Positions 51,561 to 54,575 of a stretch of 54,575 bases of DNA are shown here, piece by piece. Under the pieces are notes generated by a model, which made no database searches, was not told the origin of the DNA, and saw only the letters and a program-made list of their open reading frames with translations. The stretch is taken from NCBI RefSeq assembly GCF_002705925.1, contig NZ_NKRE01000001.1:5001311-5055885 (forward strand), read 5' to 3'. The translations under genes and the position numbers were made by a program. This DNA is from Mycobacterium ostraviense. Lineage in GTDB: Bacteria > Actinomycetota > Actinomycetes > Mycobacteriales > Mycobacteriaceae. Every line of letters begins with the position of its first letter. Within the stretch, counting starts at the first letter, position 1.

Positions 51561-51607
51561 GCCCCAGAAAGCGGCGATTTCTATAGAAAAAGTCGCCGGG
51601 CTGGGGC
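51561..51607. terminator. Strong two-part hairpin, likely terminator
   Basis: GCCCCAG (51,561) pairs with CTGGGGC (51,601-51,607), and the inner GGCGA (51,573) with TCGCC (51,593), around an AT-rich loop. It lies 12 bp after the small ORF and 126 bp from the converging lipoprotein gene. It probably ends transcription from both sides. Bases 51,608-51,732 hold nothing else I can support. Confidence 0.6.
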
Positions 51608-51732
51608 AAACTCCAACCGAACCAACGAAGGCGAGCTGTAGCAGATGCCGGGCGAATTTCCGGTGACACTCCATAACGATGGAACCGTGGCCGGGCTTTG
51701 GTTGTTGAAAGTCGGAGTTCCGCTCCCACGGG

Positions 51733-52866
51733 TTAGACATGAGGAGGCTGAGCGTCGATGTGTGCGATGTCACTAACCTGAGCGCGAACCGTGGTCCGCT
51801 TTCCGTTGATCTCGATGACGAGTGTTCCAGATGCTTGGGGCTGCGCGGATTGTTCAGGGATAATGATTGCGCGCTCGTGTGGCGCCAGGTCGAGGATTTC
51901 CAGTGCCCGATCCGGGCTCGGCTGAACCAGGCGGTCTCCGGCTAATTGCCAGACGGTCTGCGGAACGGTGGTGCTCATATCGGAGCAGTTCCAACTGGAA
52001 TAGCTCAGCGTGGCGGGCCCGCCTGCCGGCCACCACATCTTGGAGATTCGAGATCCGACTGCCTCGCTTGGTGGCTGGTTGAGTTCTATGGTCTGTTGCG
52101 ACCGATCAGCCAGCTTGATCAGCGTGACCGCTCCCTGGCCGCACGCGTTGCTCGATCTTCGGTAGAGGCCGAAGGCGTAGTCGTCGCCGTCCGGGCTGAC
52201 GGCGCCGATTGAAACCGGAGTGTTGGTATCAGCTTTACCTAATGGGACAGTCGAACCCGACCGGATTGCGTAAAGGGTATCGGGGCCGCCGAAGGGCGAG
52301 GGGTCTGATTCCACTCGCGTGAGAATCACTGTGCCGTTGCGCGCCGCGACCAGCATGGGGTCGCGCGGGATCAACGAGTTCGCTAATGGAGGTAGGTCGA
52401 CAACTTGACGCACGATAGCGCCGTCGGACGGTTTGGTGAGATCTAGCTGCATGACTTGTTGATGTCCATCCAGCCACACAATCGTGCTGCCGCCGCCGGT
52501 GCCAAGTCGTTGGGTAACCGGTATTGGCACTGTGTTGACTCGGTGATTCTGAACGTCAATGGTGGTTAGCGCGGTGGGTGATGAGCGAGCGAATATGAAG
52601 TGTCCATCGTCGGTGATCAGTGGCGTGCCAGAAGGTTCAGTATACGTCCCGCTGGCCTTGGCGATAACGGTGGTTCCTTGGATTAGGCCCAGCTCATCGG
52701 CGGAGCGGTAGGCTACCAGGCTCTCCTTCGTCGTACCGGAATCATTGGCTGGAGTATTCGTTTGTCCCTCGCAGCCGACAAGCACTGCCGCACAAACTTG
52801 AACGGTTGTGGCTATTCGAAATGATGCCCGGAGGATGCGATGACTTACTGTGCTGTGTGGATTCAA
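51733..52866 (-). CDS. Lipoprotein with WD/beta-propeller-like repeats, candidate immunity protein
   Basis: 377 residues. A signal peptide (RASFRIATTVQVCAAVLVGC) ends in the lipobox LVGC, so Cys 32 should be lipidated and the protein held outside the membrane. The body has repeated beta-blade-like stretches (TPLITDDGHFIFARSS, STIVWLDGHQQVMQL, PMLVAARNGTVILTRV, VSIGAVSPDGDDYAFGLY), which suggests a beta-propeller. It starts at TTG 52,866, with GGAG 10 nt upstream inside the end of the GH19 gene and only 2 nt after that stop. An extracytoplasmic lipoprotein directly after a cell-wall hydrolase effector is the expected position of an immunity protein. Role inferred. Confidence 0.7.
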   Translation of the reverse strand: MNPHSTVSHRILRASFRIATTVQVCAAVLVGCEGQTNTPANDSGTTKESLVAYRSADELGLIQGTTVIAKASGTYTEPSGTPLITDDGHFIFARSSPTALTTIDVQNHRVNTVPIPVTQRLGTGGGSTIVWLDGHQQVMQLDLTKPSDGAIVRQVVDLPPLANSLIPRDPMLVAARNGTVILTRVESDPSPFGGPDTLYAIRSGSTVPLGKADTNTPVSIGAVSPDGDDYAFGLYRRSSNACGQGAVTLIKLADRSQQTIELNQPPSEAVGSRISKMWWPAGGPATLSYSSWNCSDMSTTVPQTVWQLAGDRLVQPSPDRALEILDLAPHERAIIIPEQSAQPQASGTLVIEINGKRTTVRAQVSDIAHIDAQPPHV

Positions 52867-52868
52867 TT

Positions 52869-53957
52869 CTAGTGCGCTCCAAGAACTCTCAATGCGGTAG
52901 CGTAATACTGGTCTCGGTCGGCTTTGTTGGTTAGTCCGCCGTTAATTGCGCGAGTGATGTCATCAAAGTTGGCGGGGCCGCCATCGGCGAGGATATTGAG
53001 GTTGTGGGTGGTCCAATACCACTGCGCAATACGAAAGCCGATGTCGGGGCGTGCAGCTAGGTCTGGGTTATTGGCTAAATCAACGCCAAGCGCCTGCCCT
53101 GCTCGGGTGTAATTCGAGCGACCAGTGATCTGAATTGGGCCTCTTCCTTTGAAACGAGGTCCGTCACCAGGCTGAATATTACCGAGGTCAGTTCGGCCTT
53201 CGTAGGCCGAGCCGTCTGCGAACTCTTCGAACCACTTTAGCTCGCCACTCTCATGCGCAAGTTGAGCAAGGAATGCTGCACGGCGCTGTGGCTTATTGAT
53301 TTGCGCTTCCGCCATTGCTTTGTCCAACATGGGCAGATATTGTGCGGCTTTTTCCGGCGATAGCGTTGGCATTATCTGGCGCAACTGTTCGGCTGTGATG
53401 CCGTCGGGCGGACTGTCAACCGCAGGAGCAGGTGTCGGCTGCCGAGTTTGGTCGAGCGGGGCCTCGCCAACTGCCGCTCGCAGGGCGGTGGCCAGTTCGT
53501 GGTCGGCTGCGTGGGCGCGCAGTCTGACTTCGTCGAGGTCTGCCTGGAGGAGCTGTAAGGTAGTGATGAATTGCAGGTCGTGTCCGCGCCCGACGCCGGT
53601 GTTGCCGATGTCGATTTGCCAGCCAGGGGTGACGGTCCAGTGGTTCGCCCGGGCAAGCTCGTCAACCTTATTGAGCATGGATTTGCATTGTCGGATGTCT
53701 TCCTCGGCACGCTGCACCACGGCACCCACCCGTGCAGATTCTTGCCCATCAGCTTCAATGTCAGTGCGATTCTTGCCTAGGCTGGAATGAAAAGCCTCCC
53801 TGCCTTCGCCGTGCCACTGCGAAAGTATGTCCTTAACTTCTTGGAGGTTGTCTCCCAGGCGCTGCAACGTTGTGGCCCGGTCGGTGGCGACCTTGAATAC
53901 CTGCTGGATAGTCGACAAATCCCAACGCCTGACGTCGTCAGGGGTCAGCGGCTCCAT
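52869..53957 (-). CDS. WXG-domain protein with C-terminal GH19 lysozyme/chitinase domain (type VII effector)
   Basis: 362 residues. The N-terminal 150 residues are helical with a WxG turn (DILSQWHGEGREAFHSSLG), like ESX/WXG100 substrates. A Pro-rich linker lies near 160-180 (QPTPAPAVDSPP). Residues of about 185-360 are a GH19 domain: ITAEQLRQIMP, the catalytic Glu in FLAQLAHESGELKWFEE, then AYEGRTDLGN, FKGRGPIQITGRSNY and FDDITRAINGG. GH19 enzymes cut chitin or peptidoglycan glycans; in bacteria without chitin the target is usually peptidoglycan. The start at 53,957 overlaps the upstream EspC-like stop by 1 nt (TGATG). It lacks a Sec signal, so type VII export is the likely route. Confidence 0.82.
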   Translation of the reverse strand: MEPLTPDDVRRWDLSTIQQVFKVATDRATTLQRLGDNLQEVKDILSQWHGEGREAFHSSLGKNRTDIEADGQESARVGAVVQRAEEDIRQCKSMLNKVDELARANHWTVTPGWQIDIGNTGVGRGHDLQFITTLQLLQADLDEVRLRAHAADHELATALRAAVGEAPLDQTRQPTPAPAVDSPPDGITAEQLRQIMPTLSPEKAAQYLPMLDKAMAEAQINKPQRRAAFLAQLAHESGELKWFEEFADGSAYEGRTDLGNIQPGDGPRFKGRGPIQITGRSNYTRAGQALGVDLANNPDLAARPDIGFRIAQWYWTTHNLNILADGGPANFDDITRAINGGLTNKADRDQYYATALRVLGAH

Positions 53958-54274
53958 CAAGCACCCGGTGCTCTCACAACCGACGTCATTGCCTGAACCG
54001 ATGCGTCCTCGTTGTCGAGGTAGTCGGCCAATGCTGCTCCCATGCCCATGCCGAGCTCCGTCCCTGACCACAGGTGATCGCGGTGTCGGATCCACCAACG
54101 GGTCGAAACCTCGTTCAGCGCTCGTTGTGAGGCGCCTATCCAGCCCAGTGTCGCTTCGGCCAAGTTATTGTCATGGTCGAGAAATTCCACAGCGGCCTCC
54201 TCGAAGGCGCTGAGCACCTGCTTGGACCCATGGTGAAGCGTGACCGGATCAACCCTAATCTCCTGCGGCGCCAT
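53957..54274 (-). CDS. EspC/WXG-like type VII secretion partner protein
   Basis: 105 residues, a helical hairpin with a WxG turn (ATLGWIGASQRALNEV) and a later YxxxE signal (DYLDNED), the general type VII export signal. The N terminus reads MAPQEIRVDPVTLHHGSKQV like the EspC/DUF2580 group. It is translationally coupled to the WXG-GH19 gene and probably forms a helical heterodimer with its N-terminal domain for export. The ATG is at 54,274; a longer open frame exists upstream but is not supported. Confidence 0.8.
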   Translation of the reverse strand: MAPQEIRVDPVTLHHGSKQVLSAFEEAAVEFLDHDNNLAEATLGWIGASQRALNEVSTRWWIRHRDHLWSGTELGMGMGAALADYLDNEDASVQAMTSVVRAPGA

Positions 54275-54344
54275 GGCGATTCTCTCTCTGTGTCTGACGT
54301 GCGCGGCACAGCATAACTTGCCCGTGCTGGTGGGTGTAGCAAGT

Positions 54345-54364
54345 GGCACTTCACGAGAAGTGCC
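54345..54364. promoter_or_regulatory. Perfect 8-bp inverted repeat upstream of the effector operon
   Basis: GGCACTTC and GAAGTGCC are separated by ACGA, 70 bp upstream of the EspC-like ATG. It may be an operator or a small hairpin in the operon leader. Confidence 0.5.
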
Positions 54365-54382
54365 CGCGAAACACTCTCTGTG

Positions 54383-54575
54383 TGAGGTTCCCCAGAAACG
54401 GTGGACATCTGAGATAGCGGGACGCTGGTCCCCTGGAAGGATGTTCTTATGTCACGACCTCGGCGTTCGTATACCCCTGAGTACAGGGTCGAGGCCGCAC
54501 ATCTGGTGATCGATGGCAATCGGCGCGTTGCTGAAGTTGCCCGTGAACTGGATTTGCACGAGAACCTGCTGCATG
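54383..54575 (+). mobile_element. IS3-family element, 5' end, cut by the window edge
   Basis: It begins TGAGGTTCCCCAGAAACGG and runs off the window. The inverted copy at 17,706-17,898 covers exactly the same 193 bases. It contains the first 42 codons of its OrfA (54,449 onward). It lies 108 bp upstream of the EspC-like operon and may have been inserted at its promoter side. Confidence 0.9.
54449..54575 (+). CDS. IS3-family transposase OrfA, partial
   Basis: The product begins MSRPRRSYTPEYRVEAAHLV and continues DGNRRVAEVARELDLHENLLH up to the window end, the helix-turn-helix of an IS3 OrfA. CTGGAAGGATG lies upstream as a ribosome binding site. The rest lies outside the window. It is a different IS type from those at 3678 and 17,047. 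Confidence 0.85.
   Translation, partial: MSRPRRSYTPEYRVEAAHLVIDGNRRVAEVARELDLHENLLH

Noticed and set aside
1..54575. CRISPR arrays
   Set aside because: No regularly spaced identical repeats of 25-40 bp and no cas genes were seen.

Overview
The window reads as a high-GC Mycobacterium chromosome segment, more likely from a slow grower than a fast one. The signs are a convergent htpG / aldo-keto reductase pair as in M. tuberculosis Rv2299c-Rv2298, a TIGR00027-type SAM methyltransferase, an F420-type luciferase-like oxidoreductase, Acg-like and Rv1733c-like dormancy proteins, and EspC/WXG-type type VII secretion substrates. The species cannot be fixed from the sequence alone.

Bases 1-18,000 are accessory and badly damaged. 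A tyrosine integrase lies 5 bp upstream of a tRNA-Met(CAT) gene, and a second, N-terminally truncated integrase faces it from the 3' side. A decayed type I restriction locus follows: hsdR carries two single-base frameshifts and a complete IS3-family insertion with a 3-bp target duplication; hsdS has lost its first recognition half; hsdM is absent. An intact MntA/HepT toxin-antitoxin pair is wedged between hsdS and hsdR, next to an orphan hsdS 3' end. A fragment of a secreted-protein gene, an IS3 remnant and the C-terminal part of a proline-rich, possibly type VII-secreted protein with a candidate immunity gene come next. From about 10.4 to 17.0 kb is an actinobacterial integrative conjugative element (AICE) backbone: HD hydrolase, Nudix (Pif-like?), XRE-PLD regulator with a helically phased repeat array, FtsK/TraB translocase, RepSA-like HUH initiator and an excisionase cut by an IS. 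Its own integrase is missing.

Bases 18,100-42,240 are mostly ordinary chromosome: a MerR / VIT-vWA / DUF4349 operon, a DUF4190 protein, two frameshifted methyltransferases, a hybrid sensor kinase with two transmitter modules, an LLM oxidoreductase, a TetR-methyltransferase operon under a 23-bp palindrome, htpG, an aldo-keto reductase, alkB with a TetR gene but no rubredoxins, glgX/treX, two SDRs (one with an internal deletion), and a heteromeric acyl-CoA dehydrogenase / enoyl-CoA hydratase operon.

Bases 42,465-51,610 form a coherent hypoxia/hydrogen island: a P1B-5-type (TPC motif) metal ATPase with a C-terminal hemerythrin domain, an Acg-like nitroreductase-fold protein, an Rv1733c-like membrane protein, and a complete group 3b [NiFe] hydrogenase operon (beta, gamma, small, large subunits) ending with its own maturation protease. 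A metal pump of the Ni/Fe type beside a [NiFe] hydrogenase suggests coupled metal and oxygen control. A 37-codon ORF whose start lies in a strong hairpin follows.

Bases 51,733-54,274 (minus strand) encode the most interesting candidate system: an EspC-like type VII partner, a WXG-domain protein fused to a GH19 lysozyme/chitinase domain, and a lipoprotein, all translationally packed. It looks like a secreted cell-wall-hydrolase effector with a surface immunity lipoprotein. The window ends inside an IS3-family element at exactly the base where an inverted copy of the same element is broken at 17,706, so the window is probably a contig ended by that repeat.
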